Source: Chloroflexota bacterium (GTDB lineage Bacteria; Chloroflexota; Dehalococcoidia; Lucifugimonadales; Australimonadaceae). From it: DNA of 12,553 nucleotides. Under the pieces are notes generated by a model. That model saw only the letters and a program-made list of their open reading frames with translations, was not told where the DNA came from and made no database searches. Every line of letters starts with the position of its first letter. Position 1 is the stretch's first letter. Below, in pieces: positions 6,091 through 12,553 of this stretch. The position numbers and the translations under genes were made by a program. The stretch spans positions 1 to 12,553 of the forward strand of contig JACZSI010000039.1 of assembly GCA_022574265.1 (NCBI GenBank), given 5' to 3'.

Positions 6091-6930
6091 ATGGACCGGG
6101 AAGCCCAAGCCGTCGGCCAGACTTCAAGCCACGCACTCGTCGACGGCCATACGCACATCGACCAATACGGTCCCACGGAGCTGCCTCAGCTACTGGAGCG
6201 GTCGCGGGACGCCGGCGTCGCGCTGATTATAGCAGCGGGCACGACTATCGAGACCTGCACCGCGGTGCGACTCTTGGCCGATATATACCCCGACGTTCGG
6301 GCAGGGATCGGGCTCCATCCAGCCGACCTGAAAGGCCCGATGGACGACGCGATCGAGGCCCAGCTCCGCACCCTTGCCGACCACCCCAGCGTCGTCGAAT
6401 GGAGCGAGACGGGGCTGGACTACATGCCGCGCTCGCCGCGGTGGGACATCCAGCAAGACGCGTTCCGCCGGCAGATCAGGATCGCACGGGAGCTCGGTCT
6501 GCCCATCGTCTTTCACTCGCGCGAGGCGAGCGACGATACGGTGCGCATCCTGCGGGAGGAGGGCGCGGGCGAGGTCGGCGGCGCCTGGCACTACTTCGAC
6601 GGCAGCCTCGAGCTCGCGCGGACCGCGATGGACCTCGGCTTCCACATCTCGCTGGCCAAGCCGCTGCTGCGGCTCCCCGAGCTCCAGACCGTCGCCGCCG
6701 CGCTCCCCCTCGAGCGGCTCGTCATCGAGACCGACTCCTACCCGCAGCACTTCAAGAAGAACCGCGAGCGGTGGACCGAGCCTTGGCACCTGCCGCAGGT
6801 CGCGGCGAAGCTCGCCGAGCTTCAGGAGACCGACGTCGCGACGGTCGCCGAAGCGACGACCGCCAACTACCTGCGCATGCTCGGGGGGCGCGTGAGCGCC
6901 GAGGAGCTGGGCATCGCCACCGCGTCGTAG
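6091..6930 (+). CDS. TatD-family metal-dependent hydrolase (putative deoxyribonuclease)
   Basis: This 279-residue amidohydrolase-fold enzyme is expected to bind two divalent metals and hydrolyse nucleic-acid ends or another phosphodiester substrate in the cytoplasm. Family ligands are visible: H20 and H22 (VDGHTHID), E106 (WSETGLDY), H142 (IVFHSRE), H167 (GAWHYFDGS) and D215 (VIETDSYP). GLHP, a conserved loop, is near residue 73. The usual HCFSG is WHYFDG here and the usual LETDSP is IETDSYP, so it is an outlying member and assignment to the DNase role is inference. Start ATG 6091 is chosen from the TACAAT box 7 bases upstream; the open frame runs further 5' but only antisense to the flippase gene. 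The two divergent genes are packed so tightly that their 5' ends overlap or abut. Confidence 0.88.
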   Translation: MDREAQAVGQTSSHALVDGHTHIDQYGPTELPQLLERSRDAGVALIIAAGTTIETCTAVRLLADIYPDVRAGIGLHPADLKGPMDDAIEAQLRTLADHPSVVEWSETGLDYMPRSPRWDIQQDAFRRQIRIARELGLPIVFHSREASDDTVRILREEGAGEVGGAWHYFDGSLELARTAMDLGFHISLAKPLLRLPELQTVAAALPLERLVIETDSYPQHFKKNRERWTEPWHLPQVAAKLAELQETDVATVAEATTANYLRMLGGRVSAEELGIATAS

Positions 6931-6974
6931 CCCGGCGAGGCGTAGGGGCGCGATCCATCGCGCCCTCGGGCGCC

Positions 6975-6980
6975 TATAAT
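6975..6980 (+). promoter_or_regulatory. -10 box of the aldo/keto reductase promoter
   Basis: GCCTATAATGCG contains a perfect TATAAT 53 bases before the GTG start and 44 bases after the tatD-like stop. No recognisable -35 lies 16-18 bases upstream. The decamer CTATAATGCG is shared with the trxA promoter. Confidence 0.6.
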
Positions 6981-7033
6981 GCGACCCGCGGCTCCGCCCC
7001 CGCAGGCGGCCGCCCCCCAGAAGGACGTGGCTC

Positions 7034-8038
7034 GTGAGGTACCGCCAGCTCGGCAAGACGGACATGACGGTCTCCGAAGTCGCCTTCGGCGTGTGGACCG
7101 TGAGCACCGGCTGGTGGGGCAAGGTGGACAAGCCCGACGCCATCAAGCTCCTGCGCGACGCCCTCGAGGCCGGGGTCACGCTCTTCGACACGGCCGACAC
7201 CTACGGCGAGGGGTTCGGCGAGGAGATCATGCGCGAGGCGCTCGGAAAGAAGCGCCACGAGATCCTCATCGGCACGAAGTTCGGCTACGACATCAGCGCC
7301 CCGCGCGACGGCCACCACAAGGAGCGCCCGCAGCGCTGGGACCCCGAGTTCGTGCGCGCGGCGTGCGAGGCATCGCTACGCCGCCTCGGCACCGACTACA
7401 TCGACCTGTGGCAGCTCCACAACCCACGGATCGACACGGTCTTGAACGACGAGCTGTTCGCACTGCTGGAGGAGCTCCAGCGCGAGGGCAAGATCCGCCA
7501 CTTCGGCACGGCGCTCGGCCCCGACATCGGCTGGAAGGACGAGGGCGACGCGTCCATGGCCGAGCGCCACGTGGCCAGCATGCAGATCATCTACAGCATC
7601 ATCGAGCAGCAGCCCGCCCGCTCCTTCTTCGAGGCGGCTCGGGAGCACCAGACCGGGCTACTCGCGCGCGTCCCTCACGCCTCGGAGATCCTCACCGACC
7701 AGTTCGCCGACCAGGCGACCGTCGAGTTCGACCCCTCGGACCACCGCGCGCACCGCAAGCAGGAATGGCTCGACCGCGCCTTCCACAAGCGCGGCCTCGT
7801 GCTGTTCGTCGCCGGCGAGACCGGGCGCACGCTGGCGCAGGCCGCGATCCAGTTCGCCCTGGCCGAGCCGTCCATCGCCGCGGTGCTGCCGAACATCGTG
7901 AACGCCGGCCAGCTCCGCGAATACGCGGCCGCCACCGAGGTCCCCCCGCTCGCCGAAGACGAGCTCGCGGAGCTCACCCGGCTCTACGACGAGGAATTCG
8001 CGGCGCTGGAAGAGATCCAGCCGCAGCGCACCGCCTAG
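7034..8038 (+). CDS. Aldo/keto reductase
   Basis: This 334-residue NADPH-dependent oxidoreductase has a (beta/alpha)8-barrel fold and is cytoplasmic, reducing aldehydes or ketones. It opens RYRQLGKTDMTVSEVAFG, the hallmark N-terminus. The catalytic tetrad is D52 and Y57 (FDTADTYGEG), K82 (IGTKFGY) and H129 (LWQLHNP). The C-terminal cofactor loop is recognisable as FALAEPSIAAVLPNIVNAGQ. Start GTG 7034 is supported by AAGGA at about 7021-7025 with 8-9 bases spacing. It is closest in style to the oxidoreductase group that includes YhdN/Tas-like enzymes; the substrate cannot be inferred. It has its own -10 box and is followed by two hairpins. Confidence 0.93.
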   Translation: MRYRQLGKTDMTVSEVAFGVWTVSTGWWGKVDKPDAIKLLRDALEAGVTLFDTADTYGEGFGEEIMREALGKKRHEILIGTKFGYDISAPRDGHHKERPQRWDPEFVRAACEASLRRLGTDYIDLWQLHNPRIDTVLNDELFALLEELQREGKIRHFGTALGPDIGWKDEGDASMAERHVASMQIIYSIIEQQPARSFFEAAREHQTGLLARVPHASEILTDQFADQATVEFDPSDHRAHRKQEWLDRAFHKRGLVLFVAGETGRTLAQAAIQFALAEPSIAAVLPNIVNAGQLREYAAATEVPPLAEDELAELTRLYDEEFAALEEIQPQRTA

Positions 8039-8070
8039 CAGGGCCTCGCCCTGCACCCATAAGAGGGTGC
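8038..8070 (+). terminator. Twin hairpins after the aldo/keto reductase gene
   Basis: GCAGGGC-CTC-GCCCTGC (8038-8054) begins on the last base of the stop codon. It is followed directly by GCACCC-ATAAGA-GGGTGC (8053-8070). The two stems share two bases, so they may be alternatives. No T-run follows, so factor-assisted or weak termination is likely. The rest of the gap to 8207 shows nothing I can name. Confidence 0.4.
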
Positions 8071-8207
8071 GCCGCCCTCTCGCGCGATCGTCCGAGCGCA
8101 GTACGACCCGCGTGGTGACCACCGGTGGTGCGGCCCGTCGCAGATCGGACCAGATGGCCGCGGCGCCGCGCTCGGTGCCCGTCAGCGAGACCGTCCGTCG
8201 CTCGCCT

Positions 8208-8284
8208 GTCACCCTGAGCGAAGCGAAGGGTCTCGTCCGAGGATCCCCATGTCCAAGCAGCGCTCAGCTACGGAGATCCTTCGC
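8208..8284. repeat. Dispersed intergenic repeat with inverted ends (CCTGAGCGAAGCGAAGG type)
   Basis: The left arm starts GTCACCCTGAGCGAAGCGAA (8208-8227) and runs through GGGTCTC to 8234. The right arm GAGATCCTTCGC (8273-8284) is the inverted complement of 8223-8234 with one mismatch. This is the recognisable end sequence of a short repeat scattered through intergenic regions of many environmental bacteria. The right end lacks the remaining CTTCGCTCAGG portion, so the copy is truncated or diverged. It sits between two convergent genes. Whether it is a MITE or a REP-like element is not decidable here. Confidence 0.6.
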
Positions 8285-8295
8285 CCTTCCCCTGC

Positions 8296-9069
8296 TCACA
8301 CCCCCATCACGTTGTAGCCCGCGTCCACGTACAGCACGTGGCCCGTGATCCCGGAGGCGAGCGGGCTGGACAGGAACGCCGCGGCGGCGCCGACCTCGTC
8401 CTGCGTGATGTTGCGCCGCAGCGGCGAGCGCTCCGCGTGGATCCGCTGCATGTCCGCGAAGCCGGATATGCCGCGCGCCGACAGCGTGTTCAGCGGGCCG
8501 GCCGAGATCGCGTTCACGCGGATGCCGCGCCGGCCGTACTCGGCCGCCAGCTGCTTCACCTCGTTCTCCAACGCCGCCTTCGCCACGCCCATCACGTTGT
8601 AGCCCGGATAGACCTTGTCGGCTCCGTGGAACGTGAGCGTCAGGATGCTCCCGCCGTTCGTCATCTTGGCCGATGCGGCGCGCGCGACCGGCAGCAGCGA
8701 ATAGGCGCTCACCTCAAGCGCGGTGCGGAAGCCCTCGATGCCCGTCGCGGAGAAGTCGGCTTCCAGGTCCTCGCGGTTCGCGAACGCCACGCTGTGCACG
8801 GCGGATGTCAGCGGCGCATCGGCCGATGCCGCCTCCACCGCCGCCTCCACCGAGGCGGTGTCGAGCACGTCGCATTCGACCGCCCGCGCGCCATCGAGCT
8901 CGGCGATGAGGCCCAGCGCGTTCTTGGCGAGACGCTCGTTCTGGTAGGTGATCGTGAGGCGGGCGCCGGCGGCGTGCAGGTGCTGCGCGATGGCCCACGC
9001 GATGCTCCGGTGGTTCGCGACGCCGAAGACGATGGCGGACGTGCCGGAGAGGTCGATCGCCAGCGCCAC
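8296..9069 (-). CDS. fabI: Enoyl-[acyl-carrier-protein] reductase [NADH]
   Basis: This 257-residue short-chain-dehydrogenase-type enzyme catalyses the last reduction of each fatty-acid elongation cycle (trans-2-enoyl-ACP to acyl-ACP) in the cytoplasm. The N-terminus shows the FabI nucleotide signature GVANHRSIAWAIA rather than the TGxxxGxG of other SDRs. The catalytic pair is Y157-x6-K164 (PGYNVMGVAKAALE), matching E. coli Y156/K163. A GPLNTLSARGI segment (family GPI.TLAA.GI) forms the substrate loop. Length is normal. The start is GTG 9069, the only start that keeps the first strand intact; GGGAG lies rather far upstream (about 12 bases). It begins 7 bases after the EVE-domain gene's stop, so the two are probably co-transcribed and may be translationally coupled. 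The C-terminus ends AGYNVMGV, repeating the active-site peptide YNVMGV. Confidence 0.95.
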   Translation of the reverse strand: MALAIDLSGTSAIVFGVANHRSIAWAIAQHLHAAGARLTITYQNERLAKNALGLIAELDGARAVECDVLDTASVEAAVEAASADAPLTSAVHSVAFANREDLEADFSATGIEGFRTALEVSAYSLLPVARAASAKMTNGGSILTLTFHGADKVYPGYNVMGVAKAALENEVKQLAAEYGRRGIRVNAISAGPLNTLSARGISGFADMQRIHAERSPLRRNITQDEVGAAAAFLSSPLASGITGHVLYVDAGYNVMGV

Positions 9070-9076
9070 GAGCCGT

Positions 9077-9613
9077 CTAGCTCCCGGGGTTCTGGGCGCT
9101 GACGAGTGCTTCGCGGGAGGCCGGGCCGTGCCGGGGGTCGGGGGTCAGGTCGACGTGCGGACGCGGGCGGCCCCGGCGCATCTCGTCCTCGATGAGGCCG
9201 AAGTCCTTCTTCGGGATCAGGTGCAAGGGTCCCTGGAAGGCCATGGGCCACTGCTCCGGCGCCCACTTCTTCACGTACTCGAGCGTCGGCGCCAGGAGAC
9301 GCGCGTCGATCACGTGGTCGTCGTCCATCGTCAACTCGGGCTTGAGCTTCACGCGCCAGGCGAACGTCTCGTTGGGATCGACCGACGGCCACAGCGGCGT
9401 CGGGTCCTCGACGAACGTGGCGGCGACCGAGGCCGTCGCGCCGAAGACCATGCGCTCCATCACGTAGAAGAGCACGCGGTCGCCGATCTCCATGCGCTGG
9501 ACGCGCTTGCGCTGGTTCCAGCCCAGACCGAGCAGCGTGAACCCCTGCTCACGGCATACCTCGTAGTAGTCGGACCGTACCGCGACCATCCAGTAGCTGC
9601 GTGGCGCACCCAT
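9077..9613 (-). CDS. EVE-domain (PUA-like) protein
   Basis: From ATG 9613 the protein is 178 residues. SYWMVAVRSDYYEVCREQ, then RKRVQRMEIGDRVLFYVMER, VFGATASVAATFVEDPTPLW and FAWRVKLKP form the EVE pattern (YW..v......f......R...R..GD.vlfY......f.g...v). EVE domains are PUA-superfamily folds that bind modified bases in DNA or RNA; several are linked to antiphage or RNA-modification functions, but no restriction or methylase gene is nearby. After about residue 150 the tail (RGRPRPHVDLTPDPRHGPAS) looks disordered. The open frame extends upstream to 10024 but that part is antisense to metE. ATG 9613 is favoured by a TACCAT box 8 bases upstream and by no ribosome-binding site, suggesting a leaderless mRNA. 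It is followed by fabI after 7 bases. Confidence 0.75.
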   Translation of the reverse strand: MGAPRSYWMVAVRSDYYEVCREQGFTLLGLGWNQRKRVQRMEIGDRVLFYVMERMVFGATASVAATFVEDPTPLWPSVDPNETFAWRVKLKPELTMDDDHVIDARLLAPTLEYVKKWAPEQWPMAFQGPLHLIPKKDFGLIEDEMRRGRPRPHVDLTPDPRHGPASREALVSAQNPGS

Positions 9614-9621
9614 GATGCACG

Positions 9622-9627
9622 AATGGT
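9622..9627 (-). promoter_or_regulatory. -10-like box for a leaderless EVE/fabI mRNA
   Basis: The minus strand reads GGTACCATTCGTGCATCATGG. TACCAT ends 8 bases before the ATG at 9613, the spacing of a leaderless start. No -35 was identified. Confidence 0.4.
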
Positions 9628-9682
9628 ACCACGGAGGCCCGCTGGGCCGGAGCGTGGCCACGGTGCGCTCGACGGCAGCGCG

Positions 9683-9712
9683 TTTGTCGGCGGAGCGGGC
9701 CTCCGATAGAAT
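9683..9712 (+). promoter_or_regulatory. metE promoter
   Basis: TTTGTC (9683-9688) and TAGAAT (9707-9712) are 18 bases apart. Transcription would start near 9719, leaving a leader of about 120 bases before the TTG start. Confidence 0.5.
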
Positions 9713-9778
9713 GACGGCAGCGCACTCGCCGACGGTCGATCGATCCGATCTCGTTGGTGCGCAGCGGGTGCGCCACCG

Positions 9779-9803
9779 GGCCTCCTCCCGAACCGAGGAG
9801 GCC
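9779..9803 (+). promoter_or_regulatory. Hairpin in the metE leader
   Basis: GGCCTCCT (9779-9786) pairs with AGGAGGCC (9796-9803); C9787-G9795 extends the stem to 9 bp around CCGAACC. It lies 27 bases before the metE ribosome-binding site GAGGAG. The 5' arm also contains CTCCTC, which is complementary to that site. An RNA switch between the two pairings is possible. I do not recognise a SAM, SAH, T-box or cobalamin riboswitch core. Confidence 0.4.
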
Positions 9804-9842
9804 GTCGCGTTTGCCCTCGCGTGTGGAGCAGAGGAGAGCGCC

Positions 9843-12131
9843 TTGACGATCGCCACGAACCTGGGATTCCCACGCATGGGGCGGAACCGCGAGCTCAAGC
9901 GGGCCGTCGAGGGTTTCTGGGCGGGCACCGTCGATGAAACCGCCATGCTCGAGACGGCGGCGGCCATCCGCAAAGACAACTGGCTCCTCCAGCGCCGGCT
10001 CGGCCTCAACCACATCCCCTCCAACGACTCCTCGCTCTACGACCAGGTCCTCGACATGACCGCGATGGTCGGCGCGATCCCGCGGCGCTATGGCCACGAG
10101 GGGGGCATCGTTAGCCTCGACACCTACTTCGCGATGGCGCGAGGAACGACGGCGGACGGCGAGCAAGACGGCGTCCCGCCGATGGAAATGAAGAAGTGGT
10201 TCGACACGAACTACCACTATCTGGTGCCCGAGTTCGAGCGCAACCAGACCTTCACGATGTTCTCCACGAAGCCCATCGACGAGTTCCTGGAGGCGAAGGC
10301 CCTCGGCATCCACACGCGGCCGGTCCTCCTCGGCCCGACCACCTACCTGATGCTCGGCAAGATGGCCGACGAGCCCGACGGCGACCCGCTCGCGCTGCTG
10401 GAGAACCTGCTGCCGGCCTACGAGGACATCCTGAAGCGGCTCACGGAAGCCGGTGCCGACTGGGTGCAGATCGACGAGCCCGTGCTGAGCATCGATCTGG
10501 ACGACAAGCAGCGCGCGGCCCTCGGACGCGGCATAGCCCGGCTCGCGGCCGCGGGATCGAAGCTCCGGCTGATCGTCGCTACCTATTTCGGCGACCTCCG
10601 CGACAACATGAAAGTCGCCCTCGCGCTCCCCGTCTCAGGGCTGCACCTGGACCTCGTGCGGGGCCCCGGCGAGCTCGACTCGGTCATCGCCAAGCTGCCC
10701 GAGGAGATGTCGCTCTCCCTCGGCGTCGTCGACGGACGCAACGTGTGGCGGACCGACCTCGCCCCGGCCATCAGAGTCGTGAGCCACACCGTCAACGCCC
10801 TCGGCTCCGAACGCGTCATGGTCGGACCATCGTGCTCGCTCCTCCACACCCCGGTCGATCTGGACAACGAGCGCGACCTCGACAACGAGATGAAGTCGTG
10901 GCTCGCCTTCGCCAAGCAGAAGGTCGAGGAGGTCGCCACGATCGTCGCGGCCGTCGACCCCGCCCGCGAGACCCCCACGCAGGCGCTGGCGGCCAACGCG
11001 AAGGCCATGAAGAGCCGCCTCTCCTCGGCGCGCATCCACCGGGCGGGCGTCGCCGAGCGGCTCGCCGCCATCACGCCCGAGATGCTGCACCGCGCCAGCC
11101 CCTTCCCCGAGCGGCGCAAAGCGCAGGCGAAGGTCATCAGGCTGCCAGCCTTCCCGACGACCACCATCGGCTCCTTCCCCCAGACCGCGGAGATACGCAA
11201 GATGCGCGCCGGCCACGCCCGGGGCGAGGTCTCGGACCGGAGGTACCAGCAGTTCCTCAAGAACGAGATCGCAAGCGCCATCAAGTTCCAGGAGAAGCTG
11301 GGCCTCGACGTCTTGGTCCACGGCGAGCCGGAACGCAACGACATGGTCGAGTACTTCGCCGAGCGGCTCGAGGGCTACGTCTCGACGGCCAACGGGTGGG
11401 TCCAGAGCTACGGCACCCGGATGGTCAAACCGCCCATCATCTTCGGCGACATCCACCGCCCGAAGCCCATCACGGTCACTTGGACCAAGTACGCCCAGTC
11501 GCTCACCAAGCGGCCCGTCAAGGGCATGCTCACCGGCCCCGTGACCATGCTCCAGTGGTCGTTCGTCCGCGACGACCAGCCGCGCAGCGAGACGTGCCGC
11601 CAGCTCGCGCTCGCGGTCCGCGACGAGGTCTCCGACCTGGAGAAGGCAGGCACGCGCATCATCCAGATCGACGAGCCCGCCATGCGCGAGGGACTGCCGC
11701 TGCGCCAGGAGGACTGGCCCGACTACCTCGCCTGGGCGGTCGAGTGCTTCCGGCTCGCCTCATCGGGCGTCGCCGACGCGACCCAGGTCCACACGCACAT
11801 GTGCTACGCCGCCTACGACGAGATCATCGAGGCCATCAGCGACCTCGACGCCGACGTGATCTCCATGGAGAGCTCCCGCAGCGGCATGGACAAGCTCCGG
11901 GCCTTCGAGGACCACCCCTACGCCAACGACATCGGCCCCGGCGTCTACGACATCCACTCACCGCGCGTGGCCTCGACCGAGGAGATACGCGAGCGGCTGG
12001 AGCGCTCGCTCGACGTGCTCTCGCGCGAGCAGCTCTGGGTGAACCCGGACTGCGGGCTCAAGACGCGCCGGTGGGACGAGATCGAGGAGTCGCTGAAGCA
12101 CATGGTCGCCGCCGCCAAGTCGATGCGGTAG
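9843..12131 (+). CDS. metE: Cobalamin-independent methionine synthase
   Basis: This 762-residue enzyme transfers the methyl group of 5-methyltetrahydropteroyl-triglutamate to homocysteine, making methionine without vitamin B12. The start is TTG 9843, with GAGGAG (9831-9836) 6 bases upstream and the conserved opening TNLGFPRMGRNRELKRAVE directly after. The ATG at 9612 in the same frame would add 77 unrelated residues. Residues ~2-320 are the N-terminal barrel and ~430-760 the catalytic barrel, opening FPTTTIGSFPQTAEIRKMR. Zinc ligands are H652 and C654 (THMC), E676 (SMESS) and C737 (NPDCGLKTR), each offset by 11 from E. coli H641/C643/E665/C726. All key residues are present, so the enzyme should be active. 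The leader hairpin may regulate expression. The next gene starts 11 bases downstream. Confidence 0.97.
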   Translation: MTIATNLGFPRMGRNRELKRAVEGFWAGTVDETAMLETAAAIRKDNWLLQRRLGLNHIPSNDSSLYDQVLDMTAMVGAIPRRYGHEGGIVSLDTYFAMARGTTADGEQDGVPPMEMKKWFDTNYHYLVPEFERNQTFTMFSTKPIDEFLEAKALGIHTRPVLLGPTTYLMLGKMADEPDGDPLALLENLLPAYEDILKRLTEAGADWVQIDEPVLSIDLDDKQRAALGRGIARLAAAGSKLRLIVATYFGDLRDNMKVALALPVSGLHLDLVRGPGELDSVIAKLPEEMSLSLGVVDGRNVWRTDLAPAIRVVSHTVNALGSERVMVGPSCSLLHTPVDLDNERDLDNEMKSWLAFAKQKVEEVATIVAAVDPARETPTQALAANAKAMKSRLSSARIHRAGVAERLAAITPEMLHRASPFPERRKAQAKVIRLPAFPTTTIGSFPQTAEIRKMRAGHARGEVSDRRYQQFLKNEIASAIKFQEKLGLDVLVHGEPERNDMVEYFAERLEGYVSTANGWVQSYGTRMVKPPIIFGDIHRPKPITVTWTKYAQSLTKRPVKGMLTGPVTMLQWSFVRDDQPRSETCRQLALAVRDEVSDLEKAGTRIIQIDEPAMREGLPLRQEDWPDYLAWAVECFRLASSGVADATQVHTHMCYAAYDEIIEAISDLDADVISMESSRSGMDKLRAFEDHPYANDIGPGVYDIHSPRVASTEEIRERLERSLDVLSREQLWVNPDCGLKTRRWDEIEESLKHMVAAAKSMR

Positions 12132-12142
12132 GGAAGCGGGCA

Positions 12143-12553
12143 TGAGCAAGGAAGCGTACAAGCTGGCCGCCCGGTTCTTCGTCGACACGGTCGCGCGCGT
12201 GCAGCCCACCCAGTGGGACGACGTCGGGCTCGGCGAGTGGAACGTCCGCGACCTCGTCGGACACACCAGCCGGTCGCTGACGAGGGTCGAGGAGTTCAGC
12301 GCGCAGCCCACCGAAAAGGCCACGGTGCTGAGCGCGGCCGAGCACTACCGCGTCGCCCTCGCGCCCGCCAACGTCAACGACGAGATCGCGGCGCGCGGCC
12401 GTGAGGCGGGCGCCGAGCTCGGCGACGATCCGGCGGCGGCCGTGCGGACGGCGGCCGACCGCGTCCTGCCGCTGCTCGACGGCCTCTCCGAGGACATGGT
12501 CATCAGCTATCCGAACGGCGCCATCCGGCTGGGCGACTACCTCGAAACCAGGG
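12143..12553 (+). CDS. Maleylpyruvate isomerase/DinB-like family protein, 3'-truncated by window edge
   Basis: ATG 12143 opens a frame that stays open for 137 codons to the window end. It lies 11 bases after the metE stop. The sequence TQWDDVGLGEWNVRDLVGHT is the N-terminal signature of the mycothiol-dependent maleylpyruvate isomerase family (four-helix DinB-like fold), with the first metal-ligand His in the VGHTSRSL helix. NGAIRLGDYLETR near the end matches the segment just before the family's second helix ligand, which is beyond the window. Members use mycothiol or bacillithiol-type thiols, or have unknown thiol-related roles. The thiol used by this organism is not shown. Co-transcription with metE is likely from spacing, but a functional link is not established. 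Confidence 0.75.

Noticed and set aside
9612..9842. ATG extension of metE by 77 codons
   Set aside because: It has no similarity to MetE, contains the metE promoter and overlaps the EVE gene start. TTG 9843 has a good ribosome-binding site and the conserved N-terminus.
9613..10024. Upstream extension of the EVE-domain ORF
   Set aside because: It is antisense to the metE leader and coding start and adds Arg/Ser-rich sequence without homology.
10196..12145. 649-codon plus-strand ORF in another frame of metE
   Set aside because: The real frame carries all MetE zinc ligands and conserved motifs. This one is Arg/Pro-rich noise.

Overview
The window looks like GC-rich bacterial chromosome, most plausibly from a Chloroflexota-type lineage. 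That guess rests on Thr-Pro linkers in exported proteins, -10 elements with weak -35 boxes, probable leaderless starts, and the gene set (FabI, cobalamin-independent methionine synthase, a maleylpyruvate-isomerase-like protein). No marker gene fixes the taxonomy. A selenocysteine tRNA shows that the host lineage carries, or carried, selenocysteine decoding.

Positions 1-2787 are an accessory region whose base composition is visibly lower in GC, by eye, in its first ~1.2 kb. From the left edge it holds a broken cupredoxin gene with a Thr-Pro tail (minus), an unrecognised 116-residue ORF (minus), the frameshifted C-terminal half of an E1-like/ThiF adenylyltransferase (plus), a structurally imperfect tRNA-Pro(TGG) with its own terminator-like hairpin (minus), and a tyrosine recombinase (plus). 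The recombinase runs into the 3' half of tRNA-Sec (selC, minus). This is the layout expected for one end of an element integrated at the 3' end of selC, with decayed cargo to the left. The recombinase stop codon TGA is exactly the complement of the Sec anticodon TCA.

Positions 2821-6050 are a minus-strand run of chromosomal genes: a flippase-like membrane protein, a family-5 solute-binding lipoprotein, and thioredoxin with its own TATAAT box. After these come a strong hairpin and selC. Divergent from the flippase gene is a TatD-type metal-dependent hydrolase (plus, apparently leaderless), then an aldo/keto reductase with its own TATAAT box. A 257-bp convergent gap holds two hairpins and a repeat of the CCTGAGCGAAGCGAAGG type.

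Positions 8296-9613 are a tight minus-strand pair: an EVE-domain protein followed by enoyl-ACP reductase FabI. Divergent from it across 229 bp is metE (TTG start, promoter and hairpin-containing leader), followed 11 bp later by a maleylpyruvate-isomerase/DinB-like gene that runs off the right edge. The right-hand 9.7 kb looks like ordinary housekeeping DNA. The unusual biology is concentrated in the selC-associated element at the left.
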